Notes under the pieces: model-generated
What the model was told of the DNA's origin: nothing
The model's database searches: none
The model's input: only the letters and a program-made list of their open reading frames with translations
Source: Cytophagales bacterium
Lineage (GTDB): Bacteria > Bacteroidota > Bacteroidia > Cytophagales > 172606-1
Direction of reading: 5' to 3'
Length of the DNA stretch: 64,000 nucleotides
NCBI GenBank assembly: GCA_030446715.1
Contig: JAUJMU010000004.1
Span: 1 to 64,000, forward strand
Shown: in pieces, positions 1-13,167 of the stretch
How the letters are laid out: the number at the start of each line of letters is the position of its first letter
How positions within the stretch are numbered: position 1 is the stretch's first letter
Position numbers and translations under genes: made by a program

Positions 1-3000
1 AGTAGGACTGCTCTCCGTTGCGGGTGATGTTGTGAAAAGTATTCTCTTCCTGAAGAGCCAGTTCAGGATCCCGGTCTTCCATGGTGGCTACGTACCGCTG
101 CTGCGGGCCCTGCTCCCGGAAGGCCAGCCGGGTGTTGCCCAGATGATCCGTGTAGTGGTATTCGTATATCCAGCTACTGCTCTGGTTGCCGCTTTGCCGG
201 GGAGCCAGTACCCTTCCTTCTGAAGTGTGCACGTACTGAATTTTATTGTCCTGATACAGGAAACTTCCCCGGTAATCTGTCGTCTGCTCCAGCGTGCCCT
301 CCCGGTACAGGTTCTTCTTCAGCTTGCTGCCTGCACCGTCATACACATACTCAATATAATTCTTTCCGGCAGGCTGCATGAAATCAGCCTCGAAGATGAT
401 TTTTGCCGGCAATCCGAGTGCATTGTAGACAATGCTGTATATACCCTTGTTTTTGTCTTCCAGCAGGTTGCCGTCCGGGTCATACTGATACTCGCTTACT
501 GCCTGACCCGGCAGGCTCTGGTCGTTTCCGTTCCGGAAGTCACCGGCTACTCCCTGCGTAAGCTGGCTGTCTTCCACAATACGCAGCCGGTTGCCCTGGC
601 TGCCGGGTTGACCGGGCGGGTGGTACTGATAGGTCAGGGCATCCACTACTCCGTACACGGGCTGCTGGTTATGGTCCCGGCGCTGCATTCCGTGGCGGGT
701 AAAGCCTTTGATGTTGCCGTTCTTGTCGTAATCCATCCCCGTCAGGGAGAAATCTTCGGTGCCCGTACCGTCGGTGCGGGAGTAGCCGGCGGTCAGCAGC
801 CGGCTGAGCGGATCGTACTTGTACTGGTACTGACGGCCTGCTCCGTCAATCTTACTCTTCCAGGCAATTCTGGTAATGTTTCCGTCCAGGCGGCTGTTGG
901 CAGTGTTATCATTGTAGGTATATTCCATGCCGAACAGATCATTGTCACCGGGAGTATCCAGGTTCGTATTGTTAATTTTAGTGAGCCAGCCCCGGATATT
1001 ATAGGTGTAATCAACGTGCTGCAGGAAGGTAAGGGTGTTCTGGGAAGGCTCTTGCAGAGCAGCAATCTGTGCCGTAAAGGTGGAGCCTGACTGAGCCCAG
1101 AACCCATCCGCCAGCAGAATTTCCCTCGTGGCCGATACTGTTTTTATATCCCCACTGGGAATGATGTGTTCCGCAGATGAGCTATACCCGTTTCCCAGTT
1201 TTACCACTTCCGGCACGGAGTTCCCGTTCTGATCGGTCAACTTACCGTGCAGTTGTTTCTTTACCGGTTGGCCCAGCTCATTGTATTGCAGCCGTTTGAG
1301 CAGCACTTTACTGTCTCCGTTGATTTGGTGATACTGCTCCGTCAGACGGCTGGCATGGTCATACACGAACTGCTGTTCAACGGTAACGGAGGCTGCCGCA
1401 GCATGAACAGTTTTCTGGCTTTTCACTCTTCCGGCAAAGTCCAGCAGGAGTGTAGTTACTTCCTGACCGCTTTTTGCTCCGTTTACGTACTGGTCAGATT
1501 GCGTCTGGATGGCCCGGCCCTCCTCGTCGTAAAAGGAGGCGGTGGTCAGAAAAACATCCGTGTCCAGCACCCGCACCCGGGCTCCGGTCATTCTCCCGCG
1601 GTTTCGGGCAGCAGCAACGGGTTCCGGGCTGGAACCAGAATTTTGGTAGGCCGGATCTTTGTATTGAGCCGGGTCTGAGTCAAGTCCAGCGTTGAAATCA
1701 TGATCATCATAGTAGCTGACAGTAAAAATCTTGTCCCTTGACAGGTCAAGCGCCGGGAAGGCACCGCTGACTGTATACCCATGTTGCTGCGTGAAATTCT
1801 CACCCGTACGGCTCTCAAACAGTCCGGTGAAACTGTCTGCCAGATCCTGCATGGCTTTTCGGTTGATTACGTCAGGGCGGGTATACGTGCCGGTCATAAC
1901 GGCTCTGCCCAGTACATCATATTTGACAAAATTCCACTGGTGAGCAGACTGCTGCCTTTCACTTTGGGTAAGAACAAGCTCATCCCGGCGGTTGTACACC
2001 ATGAATTCGGTACCTGCTCCGGGCACACGTTTTTCGATCAGGCGTCCGCGGACGTCATAGGTATACTGAAAACACCAGTTTTTCAGAAATTCAGGAGAAA
2101 GATCCGCGCCGTGTGCGGGAATTTGTGCGGGAAATTGCGTGACACCTTCCGGCTGAACCACCAGCCGCAAGGCGCCAAAGTCATCGTACACGTAGTAAGT
2201 ATCAAGGTAATCTCCCGCTGCAAGCTCAGCCCGCTTGAGTACCACCTGCCCGAAAAGGTCAGTGTACTGCCAGACCTTATGATTCTCCTCATCGCGCACT
2301 TCACTTACCAGCAGTTTCCCGGCTGCGTAGGTACCCGCCAAAGTGGCGCCTCCGAAAGCCTCCGGTGAGGCAGCATCAGGTTTATAAACCAGCCGCCGGA
2401 CGTTGTCACTGGCAGTATGATCACTGCCGGTATTGGTTCTCAGGAAAGACTTCAGGGAAGCATTCTCCCATGCCTTCCCGACCCCGTTTTGCTCAAGGGG
2501 CGTATGGAGCGGAGAGTCTTCAAAGTAGGTCTGAGAAAATGGCCTTGCGTCCGGTGTAACCCCGGTCAGGTTCTGATAAAATTGATACTGTACGCTGGTG
2601 GAGTAGTCAGCAGAACCAAGCGCAGCAGGTTTGTATTTACCGTCATTTCCTTCGGAGAAGGGCAGAAACTGCCGGGGCTGAAGGCCGTACTGATCATAAG
2701 CGGTTGCCCGGACAAGGTCTTTACCGGAAGGGCTTGCCTGTTTGCCGACGGCCTGAACCGGTCTTGCCAGTCCGTCAAGGTAGACTGTTGTCTGCTGTTT
2801 TTCCCTTACCGACAGACCTGGGATATCCGCTTCCGCTACTTTGCTGTTGTCTGATTTCTTGTCCGTCATCAGCACGGTGGTTGTAACGTAGTTCATGCAC
2901 TGGTCGGTGCCGGTAACCTTTATGGTACGGTAGCTGCTTGTGGCGCAGCCTTCCGGATTGGTAAAAGTATAGGTCAGCCTGTATTCTCCCATGGAAAGGC

Positions 3001-4625
3001 CCGATGGATTGAAGGTATTGTTGCTTACCCCCGGTCCTGACCATGTGCCACCGGCGGGCTGGCCGGTAGTCAGTGGTACAGGAGAACTGAATGAACAGAC
3101 AGTCAGGGTATGACCTGCCTCTACCCGATACTTCTGCTGTAGCGTAATTTCATAGGAAAGCGCCGTACTGGTGGTCACGCACTGGTCAGGGTTGGTCAGT
3201 TCGCAACTCACCCGGTCGCCTGAGCGAAGATTCGCTATGAAATCAGCTCCGCCGTTTCCGGCATTCTGCCCGTTTATTTTCCACTGATACCGGGGAAGTG
3301 AGCCGCCATTGGTGGAAATGGCCTTGAAAAAAACTTCCTCATGATCACATATGAGCTCCTTATCTGAAGTGATGCGGATGGCAGGAGTGACTACAGGATT
3401 GATTGAAACAGGGATCTGCTCAGGATCATCAGGATCAAAGGTAAAGGTAGTGGTAGCAGAGGTACTGGTAAGACACTCTCCGGAAAGCCCGGTAGCCGTT
3501 ACGGTAATGCTGGTTCCGGGGCGAAAAGCGTCTCGTCACCTGCATCAAGTGATGCAATCATATCCAGGCTGCCGGCGGTGGTGGCAGGACCCTTTGAATT
3601 TCCGTTAACCGCCCATTGGTAAAGTGTACTGCTGGTAGCATGGGAGGACAAAGCTCTTACTGTTACCAAGTCTCCGACACAGAAAGTATTGCCCACCGGC
3701 CAGATACTTATGGTTGGAGTCACATTAGGCGTGTTAGTGGCAGTAATCGTATTGGAAGTGGCTACTGCAGGACTTACACATCCGGATGCTGCAGCTACGC
3801 AGTAAATCGATGCGCCGGATGGAACTGGCTCTACAGGAGCAAAAACATAAGCAGAGGCGTGGGAGCCGTTTTCCTTTCTGACACCATCTACGTACCATTC
3901 ATATGAAGTGGGACTCACGCTCCCTGAAACTTCGGCTATGTAACCGCCACTGGATCCTTCGCAGGATAATCCGGTAGAATGGATACTCAGGCTCCAGTCA
4001 GCAGGCGTAAGCACGCTTGTGGAAATTATGGATGAATTCACCGTGCTGGTTGTAAGACATGCCCCACTGTTGTTGTACATTTTTACGTACACCGAATGGC
4101 TGCCACTGCCCAGGGAAGTTGAATAGGTTGCCGTATACCCTTGTGCTACCTGCTGATCATTCACATACCAGTAATAGTAGGGAGTGCTTCCCCCGTTGGT
4201 GGGAGTCGCAGTATATTTTACCGAAGTGCCGGGGCAGAAATTATCCTTATCCGCGCTGATGCTAACCGAGGGAGTAATGGGATTGGTTATAGTATAGCTG
4301 GCAGAGCTGACATAATTAGTGTAACTTAATCTGGCTTCAACGTAAACCGGCTGACTCTGGGGCTGTGCCAGGTTACCTGCACGGAAGTGCCGTATTTCTC
4401 CGCGCTGAAATTTGAACCAGAAATGTACCAGTCTGATGCTGTACCATCACCATCACTCAGGGAAAAAACCATGGTAGAACCAGCACATGGACTTCCCGCT
4501 ACCCAGGTAACTGTCTGGGCAAGTACAGGAATCAGATTGAAAAGGAAAAATACTGTCAGACCAAAACCTCAGGGTGTGCCGGTCAGGCAATACACTACCT
4601 GACAGGCGATATAAATGAGCCATGG
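1..4625 (-). pseudogene. RHS/YD-repeat (DUF6443-type) secreted protein, 3' end outside the window, reading frame broken
   Basis: Minus-strand translation gives Ig/PKD-like repeats, then RHS text (e.g. LTYQYHPPGQPGSQGNRLRIVEDS, YEYHYTDHLGNTRLAFREQGPQQRYVATMEDRDPELALQEENTFHNITRNGEQSY). The frame must change by 1 nt near 3522, 4368 and 4563-4566. Confidence 0.8.
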
Positions 4626-4706
4626 CTAGAGAAAATAAAAGAAATGAGAAAAAGAAATGGTAAGAAACCTGATGGGGTTATCAGGGTTTATCTGGCTTTG
4701 GAATTT

Positions 4707-5369
4707 CTATTTCCTTATCCCCGTACCAGACTTTATCTCCCTGGACAATTCCGTCTTTCCACTCAATTTTTGACTTTTTCTTTCCGCTTGGAAAAACTCT
4801 GCCAGATCACCGTTTATCCGTCCGTTAACTGTGTAATACTGGATTTTCAGATTGCCGTTTTCGTAGTAGATGGACATCAGTCCTTCGTCTCTTCCATTTT
4901 TCAGAAATCCCTCCGAAGCCAGTTGGCCGCTACGGTACCAGTACTGGTGTCTCCCCTGCCCCATGCCGTTCAGATAATCCCCCTGAAACCGGATCTGACC
5001 GTTGTCATGGTATTCCCGGAAGGTGCCTTCTTTCACAGCCTCCTTAAACCCGGGCACGTGCAGGTGAACCCAGTTCACAGGATTCTTTTTTGCAAGGTAA
5101 GATCCCGATGAAAAACGGTTTCCCGTTGACAGAAAAGTCTCCACTCTGTAGCGCAGGGTATCTTTCTTGTCCTGGATAATGACAGAGTAAAAATGCGCGT
5201 TTGGCTTGCCTGTGACTTTACCGGTACTGCTGTAGTAGATCGTATGGTTTTTTTGTGCATAAGAGTTACCGGCCGGCACAAACAGACAAAGCAAGGATAT
5301 ACAAAGTAAACTCAATGTGTAACCCTTGACCTTAGCCGTTGAATCAGAAGTATGAATACAGTTCTTCAT
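4707..5369 (-). CDS. MORN-repeat / YwqK-like exported protein
   Basis: 220 aa ORF, N-terminal signal-like hydrophobic stretch; repeats such as DNGQIRFQGDYLNG, YRSGQLASEGFLKNGRDEG, YYENGNLKIQYYTVNGRING. Confidence 0.75.
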   Translation of the reverse strand: MKNCIHTSDSTAKVKGYTLSLLCISLLCLFVPAGNSYAQKNHTIYYSSTGKVTGKPNAHFYSVIIQDKKDTLRYRVETFLSTGNRFSSGSYLAKKNPVNWVHLHVPGFKEAVKEGTFREYHDNGQIRFQGDYLNGMGQGRHQYWYRSGQLASEGFLKNGRDEGLMSIYYENGNLKIQYYTVNGRINGDLAEFFQAERKSQKLSGKTELSREIKSGTGIRK

Positions 5370-5450
5370 TGAAGGAATGTAAAACTTTATGATAAGATTG
5401 CTTTTTGTGATTTAATCTTTTACTGATGATCAGCCGCTTACTTGAAAGAA

Positions 5451-8400
5451 CTACTGCCCCTGATAATGATATTCCACTTTTTTAAGGATATTACCGTATT
5501 GGTCCCGGACAAGCCTGAGGCGATTCTCCCCATCATACTCATAGGAGACAATCATCCCGTTCTGATCTGCCTCCGTCAGCGGCCCCACCTGCTCTTTATA
5601 GGTGTAAGTGGTCATGACAGCTTCCGCCGGATGTAGCCTCAGTTCATCAAGCCGGGCTGTACCTGTCCGGACAGTGACTTTGCCGGGATTATCAAGTAGT
5701 TGCTCTCCATATTTCCAGTCCGTGCTTCCCGGAATAGCATTGCCGTTGACGGTTATACCGTTCCCTTTGTACCAGAAAGAAACCTTGTACTTTCCGGCCG
5801 GCAGATCACTTTCTGAGCTTACTTCTCCGCCGCTGAAAGATTGCGAGCCTGTTCTGGCATCACCCGCCTGACCGGCTGAATAATTCCAGTTGCCCTTGTC
5901 TCCGTAGGCTTCAAAACTGGTAAAGGCAACACTTTTATGACGTGCATTCATCACGCGGGCAATGATAAAAGTCCCGTTGTTCCCGAGTACAGTACAGGCA
6001 GGAGGGCTGTTCAGCGCCTGTACTTCCAGCGCATTCCCTCTGGTATCATAGGAGTCAAAGATGGATTCGGCGGTAAACCGGGAGGCATCGTAGCTGAATG
6101 CACCAGTGGATGTGAGGGTTGAAAAGCGGTAATTTGAGGGGTCTGCCGGTGCAACTGATAACGGGGTAAGAAGAAGCAGTTTAAGTGTCCGCTTAGGAAC
6201 AATGAGATTATATTTTAACTGGCTGCCCACTGCTCCGGTACCCGGAGATAGTACATAAGTAAACTGGTACCACGGGTACCCTTCTGGTTTGCTTACATAG
6301 TCAAATTCATTGAGAGTAGCAGACAGAAGCTGCTCTTCTCCACCGCCGGTCTGCTGCCAGGTCTGGGTCTCCAGTACCACAGAGGTCATATTTCTGCGCA
6401 GCATCTCATTGACAGCAGCCTTTCTGTCTTTGATTCCCAATGTTTTGTAGATGTCATCAGGATTTGGATCCTCTGGAATATCGGGGTAGTCCGACGGATA
6501 CTTAAAACGTTTGATTATTTTTTTGCCGTTTCCGTCCGCGGCTATTACTTCTGCCACCTGAAGATTGGCAGCATTATAGCTGTATCCGGTTGATGATTCG
6601 ATGAATTCAGTCTCAGAATCCTGATTATAATGTCTGTCTGTAACTTTTGTTACAAAAACCCACTCGGGCACCTCTGTGTATTTTCCGAAATATGAAAAAG
6701 CCGGAAAACCATAATTCGCATTCCGGTTGATGATTTCCTCCGAATAAAAAACTAACCCCGGCAGATGTTTACTTTCGTCAGTTTCTGTTTTGAATCCATA
6801 ATCTGTGTGCCGCCAGCTTCTGATCCGGCCTCCTTCAGTATATGACCTGACGTCAGTTGTTAAGCCGCGCCGCCATCTGCGGCTGGCTTTGGTCATGTAG
6901 TCCAGCAAAAACTTCTCCTTGCTACTGTTAAAGTTCTGGTCTAGCCGCTCCTTTTTAAACATCCGGTAGACTTCGGGCGAAATGTCTCTGTTCTCCGGCT
7001 CTTTGAATGAAGTAAAGGAGTGCACCACCTGACCCTTGCCAGGTTGTTTAACGGTAACCGTGCTGTAGATTATTTCATCAGAAATATTGGCGGCCTGCGA
7101 TGACCGGATCAGATAATAACCAGCGGTGATTTGGGCAGACAATTCTTCAATTAAATTTGCTATAAAAGGGTTAAGTTTAGTAAAAGCCGTGGAGAAAGAT
7201 GTTTTGGTACGATCGGTAACAATCATCGGGCGGTTATACAGATCAGTCGAATACTTTCCCGTTACTTTTGACAGAAAAGAGTCATCTACCGTGCCACTTG
7301 ACCGGGCAGCATTACTTTCTTCAGTATAATAATATTCGGTTATCATATCATTTGATGAGTTAAGACCATCACTTGTCGTGACTCTCTCAATTCTTAATCC
7401 TCCCCAGTCCTCATCAGCCCTGGTAACGGGATTCCAGTATTTATGGCAGCCGTACTCGTATCTTGTCCATCCACCGGTTGGAAAAGTGATCTGAGTAAGA
7501 ATACAAGCTTTCATTTTGGCTGCATTGGGACCACGGTCAGCTCCAGCCCTCTGGTAAGGTTTATTTTCATCAATATTGAGATACTCTTCTCTTAAAAGAA
7601 ATTCTGGTAAGCCCGCTCCTGTATAGCGGCAAGCGGGTATGCCATGAGAGTTGTCCTTACCGTTGTAATACCCCCAATAGTCAATCATGGGAGAATTTCT
7701 CTCCGGCAATGTTTCGTTCAAATTATAGTTAAAGTAAAAGGGTGGCTTATTTCCTTCCTGAATCCGGTCTAAACGTAACCTCAGGTTGGAGTTAACCCCA
7801 AAATAGGAGTAGAAAAAGCTGATACTCCTGGTTGTTTCACCGCTTCTGCTTCTGGAAGTGATTGATTCTAACTTCTTACCATTATCCTTCCTGCTGTCTG
7901 AGTAACTGAGCCGTATTTCATCACCGGTCTCCGGAGAGTATATTCTTGATAGGTAACGGGGGTTTTTAATGGTAGTTGTTCTTTCAACTGTTGTATGGAA
8001 GAGCTTGTAATTATCTGGTCCTGGTTCAATAACTGGCATATAACATATACCAGATGAATTATCAGCCGAGAACGTTTTTAAATGATCATACCGTACCTGA
8101 TCAAAATCTTTATTGATTATGCTGATACCAGTTTCATATTCAAATACTGCCTCAACATTACCAGTAGGAGAAACTATTTTCTGTAGGTGCCAGCTGGAGG
8201 TAAAGGTTGTAGTAATGGTTTCACTCGCCCAGCATGTTGTAAACCATGGTAACACTGTCTGGCATTCGGTTTCTTCAAACAAGGCACTGCTCCCGGGCAC
8301 CCTGTTCCACATTGGCATCCCCGAAGAGGTAGCTTACGCCATCATTGGTGGTGATGACCCACGTATAATACTTTTGATCCGTGCTGTAATCTCCTACCGG

Positions 8401-9060
8401 AGTCAGATGAATCAGATTGATTTTTATATCCTGCTGCGGAATCAGAACCGGTACTTTGTTCTCATCCAGAAAGAATTGTCCGGACCTGCCCATGAAACTG
8501 AAGTAGTACATATCCGGCTCTTACTATCCCACTTGTTTTTTCTCAAACTGCCCAATGTTGGTAGTGTAAGTGGCTGAAGCATCACTGCTGTTGATGGCCT
8601 GTTTTAGTTCATATGCCCTTCCTCTTGTGTTATCAATATGGGGGCCGGCATAGCCTTTGGTCGTTTCCGCAATATTCTTATAACCATTTTCGTCATAAAA
8701 AATGTACGTTCCGTGTTCGTCATCCGGCTTATCCCTGACTATCCGTGTGATTACGCCCCCGGCATTCAGGCCCCAGCCTAAGCCGACGCAACGGCCACAT
8801 CTTTTACCCTGATGCCGGATGACTGGTAGCCTATGGACACTGGAATCTGCATTGAGTAGCCTCCCATACTAACCAGGGATACTGATCTGGGCTGTACCAG
8901 TGCTCAGGTTAACCTGCGCAGCGACAAAGCCACCCATTGTTTCTTGGGATGAAGCAATGGCGGAACTGGAAGGAAAAGCAGTTTCAGCGCCTTGTGTCAC
9001 TGCCTTGGCTGAATGCATGAATACTGCGCAAATAATAAAAAATATGTTAACTCTGGCCAT
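5451..9060 (-). pseudogene. RHS/YD-repeat protein with several frameshifts and a double in-frame stop
   Basis: N-terminal ORF 8869-9060 (QVNLSTGTAQISIPG), middle ORF 8275-8511 (YTWVITTNDGVSYLFGDANVEQG) and C-terminal ORF 5451-8318 (YEYDGENRLRLVRDQYGNILKKVEYHYQGQ) are consecutive parts of one RHS protein in different frames. Confidence 0.8.
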
Positions 9061-9130
9061 AAGTACAGGTATCGTAAAATTGAATAGCTATTGAAAAGTG
9101 AAGGTTTGCTCTGATTTCAGAACAATGGCT

Positions 9131-10786
9131 TCACCAGCGTGCTCCCAACTGACTGCGGAGTTTATGCTGCTCCGCTACCGGAAGCAACTCGGACTGAAAG
9201 GAGAAATTCTCCAGCTTCCTAAGCTTACTGAAGTCGGCATGTATGCTCTTTACCGGATTACCTGAGACATTCAAAGAACGCACCTGTTCCAGATTGGTGA
9301 GGGAAGCGGGCATTTCGGTCAGGTTATTTCCTTAAAGGTTAAGGTAATTTAAACTTTTCAGGTCACCAATTTTAGATATCAGCGTTTCAAGCCGGTTCCC
9401 ATTGAGATCCAACTCCTCCAGTTTTTCCAGGTGGCCAAGAGTAGCAGGAAGTTTCAGCAGGCGATTTCCTCCAAGATTCAGGTTCTTCAGGTGGGCTAAT
9501 TCTCCCAGCTCATCAGGCAGTTGGTTCAGCAGATTACCCTGTAAGTCCAGATTTTCAATATTTATAAGTCCTTTAATCGTAGGAGGCAGACTTTGCAGCT
9601 GATTTCCAAAAAAGCTCATTCTTTTTAGCTGGCTCAGCATTCCGATTTCTACAGGCAACTGTTTCAGACTATTCTCCCCCGCAAACATCCCTTCTAACTG
9701 CTTCAATTGTCCTATTTCTTCAGGCAGATCAATCAGCTTATTACCAATAAGGTTTATTTCTTTCAGGCCCGTGAGCTTTCCGATTGAGCCGGGAATTTTC
9801 TGCAACCTATTACCATTCAGGCCCAGGTAAGTCAATTTTGCGAGCAGTCCGATTTCATCCGGAAGTGCAGAAAGTTTATTAAAGCCCAGATTCAGTAAGC
9901 GCAGATTCTTTAATCCGGCAATCTCCTCTGGCAGAAATGTCAGATTATTATTTACAATCTGCAGGCTTTGCAGAAGTGATAAATCTCCTATCTCTGAAGG
10001 AAGTGCGGAAAGATCATTGTTGCTGAGCCGCAGTTCCTGCAGGTTCTTTAGCTTTCCTATTTCTGCGGGCAATCGGTTCAATCCATTTAACTGGAGACGG
10101 TATATTTTCAAAGGATTCAAAAGCGCTGCATCCAACGTCTCGACCAAAGGCGTAACCATCAGTTCTTCGGTGGATAACAGCAGATCAGGAACCGGATTGC
10201 CCCTTACCTGCAGGTCTTTCACGCCCTGCATCAGTTTCAGCTTCTCCGGCAGCTGGGTAAACTGATTATCCACCAGGTGCAGGACTTTCAGGTTGGACAG
10301 ACCTTCAAAAGAAGCAGGTAAAGTTTTCAGTTGATTATTCGTTACTTTCAGGGATTCCAGCTTCCCTAGCTTTACCAATGAAACCGGCAGTTGCCGCAGC
10401 CCGTTATTGCTTACATCCAATACTTGTAGCTTAGAGAGGCTACCTATTCCTTCCGGAAGTTGCTCCAACTGGTTGCCCGATACATTCAGTCTCTCCAGAT
10501 CCGACAACTGCACAATCTCGTCGGGCAGACGCTTCAACCTGCCTCCCGAAAGATGGAGTTCCTGAAGATTCCTGAGCCTGCCGATACTTGCCGGCAGGGA
10601 GTCAAGCCCTTTCAGTGACAGGCGGTATACACGCTTTGGATGCTTCAGCGCTTCCTCAAGGCTGGTAAACACGGCTGCTTTCTCCTCCTGCCGGGACGCA
10701 GCAGGGGGGGTGAGAGCAGTCTGGGCCCGTAGCAGGGCAGGGAAAAGGCAAAGCAGTGCCAGTCCCGGAAGTAAATATCTGGACAT
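9131..10786 (-). pseudogene. Leucine-rich-repeat protein interrupted by an in-frame TAA (ORF 9332-10786, continuation 9131-9331)
   Basis: ~20 repeats of LxxLxLxxNxLxxLPxxIGxLxxL; after TAA at 9332-9334 the same frame continues GNNLTEMPASLTNLEQVRSLNVSGNPVK. Confidence 0.85.
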
Positions 10787-10825
10787 AGAGGTATCGGGTG
10801 GAAATCTGATGTGATAAAGGCTGGC

Positions 10826-11875
10826 CTAATGCTTGAATTTTCGCTTCCGGGAGAGTTGCCCGATCTGCCGGGCCTGCTGCTCGTTTTCTTTCTGGAGTTC
10901 GATCAGGTAGAGGGTGAGTTCTTCTATTTTCTTGAGCAGGGTATTTTCCATCTCTCCCACGTTCATGCCCTCTTTGGCTACTTCCGCCGCGGAGGGTACT
11001 TCGGGTAAGTGTCCGTTCTGCTTGATGTACGCGTCTACTTCCGTCAGCGGCCGAAGCCGGTAGGCCGGCGAAAAAACATAATCTCCCAGTCCTGCAACTG
11101 CTACTTTGACTTCCGTTGCCCAAACTTTACCTTTTACTACCAGCTTATAATCTCCATTTCCTGGAAGAGGTAGGGCAGGATTCAGACCGATGCCCATACC
11201 TTGAGGATTGATAAAACAAGCTGCTATTCGGTTTCCCCCAGCGCCATCGGAGGTATAGAAACTATGAACCTGATGAGCAAAGTAATTCAGAGTAGAACTA
11301 CTAACCCCAAATCCGTAAAGGGATTGATTACCGCTCGTTTTCCATAAACTGATCGTGGGGCTTTCCGTGCCGGCTGGGTTGGACATGAGGTGACCTCCTA
11401 AATCCAAACGGGAGATGGGTTGAAACGTTCCCATACCAATCTTAGTGCCATCGATAATCATGGCCGTGGCATTGCGGGTGGAATTAAATAACATTCGGCT
11501 ACCCGCATTAGTTGCCCGGAAGATTAGGTCACCTTGTCGGGCTCCATCCGCAAAGTGATCTACGTTACCGGCCACCCCAATGGCTAAATCCTGCGAAGTT
11601 CTTCCCAAACCAATTCCTGTCCACCACTGGAGATTAGAGCTATAGCCAGAAAAAACGTACCCTTGTCCCAGCACTTGATCCCTATCCACACGGAGCTTGG
11701 CATCCGAAAGCGAAGTACCAACACTTACGTTACCCCTATAGTCGCCTCCGCCATTATAATAGATATTGCTACCACTGGTTGTCCATTGTGCCTGCGTCTT
11801 AAGGGTAAATGGCACCAGCAGTACCAGAAGGATTAATATGTTCTTCATGAGTATTCTTTTGATGAAAAATTGCAT
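10826..11875 (-). CDS. Tail-fibre-like / cell-wall-anchor-like exported protein
   Basis: 349 aa; signal-like N-terminus; C-terminal YVFSPAYRLRPLTEVDAYIKQNGHLPEVPSAAEVAKEGMNVGEMENTLLKKIEELTLYLIELQKE typical of Bacteroidota tail-fibre-domain proteins. Confidence 0.7.
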   Translation of the reverse strand: MQFFIKRILMKNILILLVLLVPFTLKTQAQWTTSGSNIYYNGGGDYRGNVSVGTSLSDAKLRVDRDQVLGQGYVFSGYSSNLQWWTGIGLGRTSQDLAIGVAGNVDHFADGARQGDLIFRATNAGSRMLFNSTRNATAMIIDGTKIGMGTFQPISRLDLGGHLMSNPAGTESPTISLWKTSGNQSLYGFGVSSSTLNYFAHQVHSFYTSDGAGGNRIAACFINPQGMGIGLNPALPLPGNGDYKLVVKGKVWATEVKVAVAGLGDYVFSPAYRLRPLTEVDAYIKQNGHLPEVPSAAEVAKEGMNVGEMENTLLKKIEELTLYLIELQKENEQQARQIGQLSRKRKFKH

Positions 11876-11903
11876 AAAAAAGTGAAACAGTAATTAAAGA
11901 GTT

Positions 11904-12476
11904 CTATCTAGGGACAGTAATGTTTAACTCCTTGAGCACTAGTGGGGTAATATCATCAGCAGGATTGAAGTAAATGACTTGACTCATATCCATTACCCCA
12001 TTGTAATTGTTCCTGGTAGCAACTATGCTAATAGCTTGTTGCACCCTGCTTAGTAATGCCCCTTTCATCTCTTTTTCTTTGTTGATTAAAGTTTGATCTC
12101 CTTGCAACTCTAGGGCTAATAGTTGCGCTGACAATTCGCTAAGTTCCCTTTCCTTAGCCTTTTTATCCAAGGGACTAAGCCTGACGGGAGCAAGAGTATC
12201 ACGGCTTGCTCGTAGTTGGTCTGATAATTCCTTGCTGCGTTTGGCTTTCACCTCAAATTCATCCTGCTGCTGCTGCCGGAAAGTTTTAAGGGATTCATCT
12301 GCTTTTTTAATATCGGGTAGCTGGCTTAGTACTTGTTGTATATTCACATAAGCCAATCGACCTGTCTGTGCTTCAAGTGTAGCGGAGCATAAGGTAAAAC
12401 CGAGAAGCACAACCAATGAAGAAAAATATTTAATTTGAATGTTCATAAATATGTGACAGTAAATTCGGCAGAGCAT
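11904..12476 (-). CDS. OmpH/Skp-family periplasmic chaperone-like protein
   Basis: 190 aa; GRLAYVNIQQVLSQLPDIKKADESLKTFRQQQQDEFEVKA; coiled-coil middle; NNYNGVMDMSQVIYFNPADDITPLVLKEL C-terminus. Confidence 0.75.
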   Translation of the reverse strand: MLCRIYCHIFMNIQIKYFSSLVVLLGFTLCSATLEAQTGRLAYVNIQQVLSQLPDIKKADESLKTFRQQQQDEFEVKAKRSKELSDQLRASRDTLAPVRLSPLDKKAKERELSELSAQLLALELQGDQTLINKEKEMKGALLSRVQQAISIVATRNNYNGVMDMSQVIYFNPADDITPLVLKELNITVPR

Positions 12477-13167
12477 AATATAGTATATTTAAATATTTGA
12501 TAACAAACTTTTTTAATAAGCAAGTATAGTTAGCCAAGCGGATAAGCCAATAATTGCATCATAGGTGTATATGGATTAAGACTTGCAGCAGCTGTAATGA
12601 GCGTTACCCAAGAATAGTCATAGCAATCCCATCAGAACGTAGTTGTTCTGTTAAATAAGTTAATAATACAGGTAGCTGGTTAGGGCAAGCCTGGTCGTAG
12701 CTGGTTTAACAGCAAGCGTAAAGGCTTTCAGGTAAGGGAAGAGGTAATCAGACGGCTTTGCAATCCCGGCCGGAGAACACTTTTCCTCAGGCTTTAATCA
12801 AGCCTGGACAATGAGCGTAGTAACACGTTTCCCATAGGCAACGACAAGAGTTGGTAGTGAAAATGGATAGAACAGGAAGATTAAGCAAAGGCAGGATTCG
12901 GAAAGAACCCATTCTAAAAATCCGAAAAGTAATGAGCGCTTAAAGTATGGTGGTACTTAAGCCGGATATTACTTTGGGAAGTATTAGTCTGAAAGTGGTT
13001 TGTGGGGGATTGCGCTTCAAAGTAAGCGTATGCTTGTGATCTTTGCAAGTAATTGTCAGATAAAATTAGTGTTAACTTTTATGAATTTTTTTAGCAATGG
13101 ATTCATCTTACTTATTAACCTTACATACTCTTCTTTGCCAAAAAATCCAATTCTTGCTTTTATTGAT

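Noticed and set aside
227-1090. Plus-strand ORF of 287 aa and other plus-strand ORFs across 1-5100
   Set aside because: Antisense to clear RHS coding text; composition typical of shadow ORFs.
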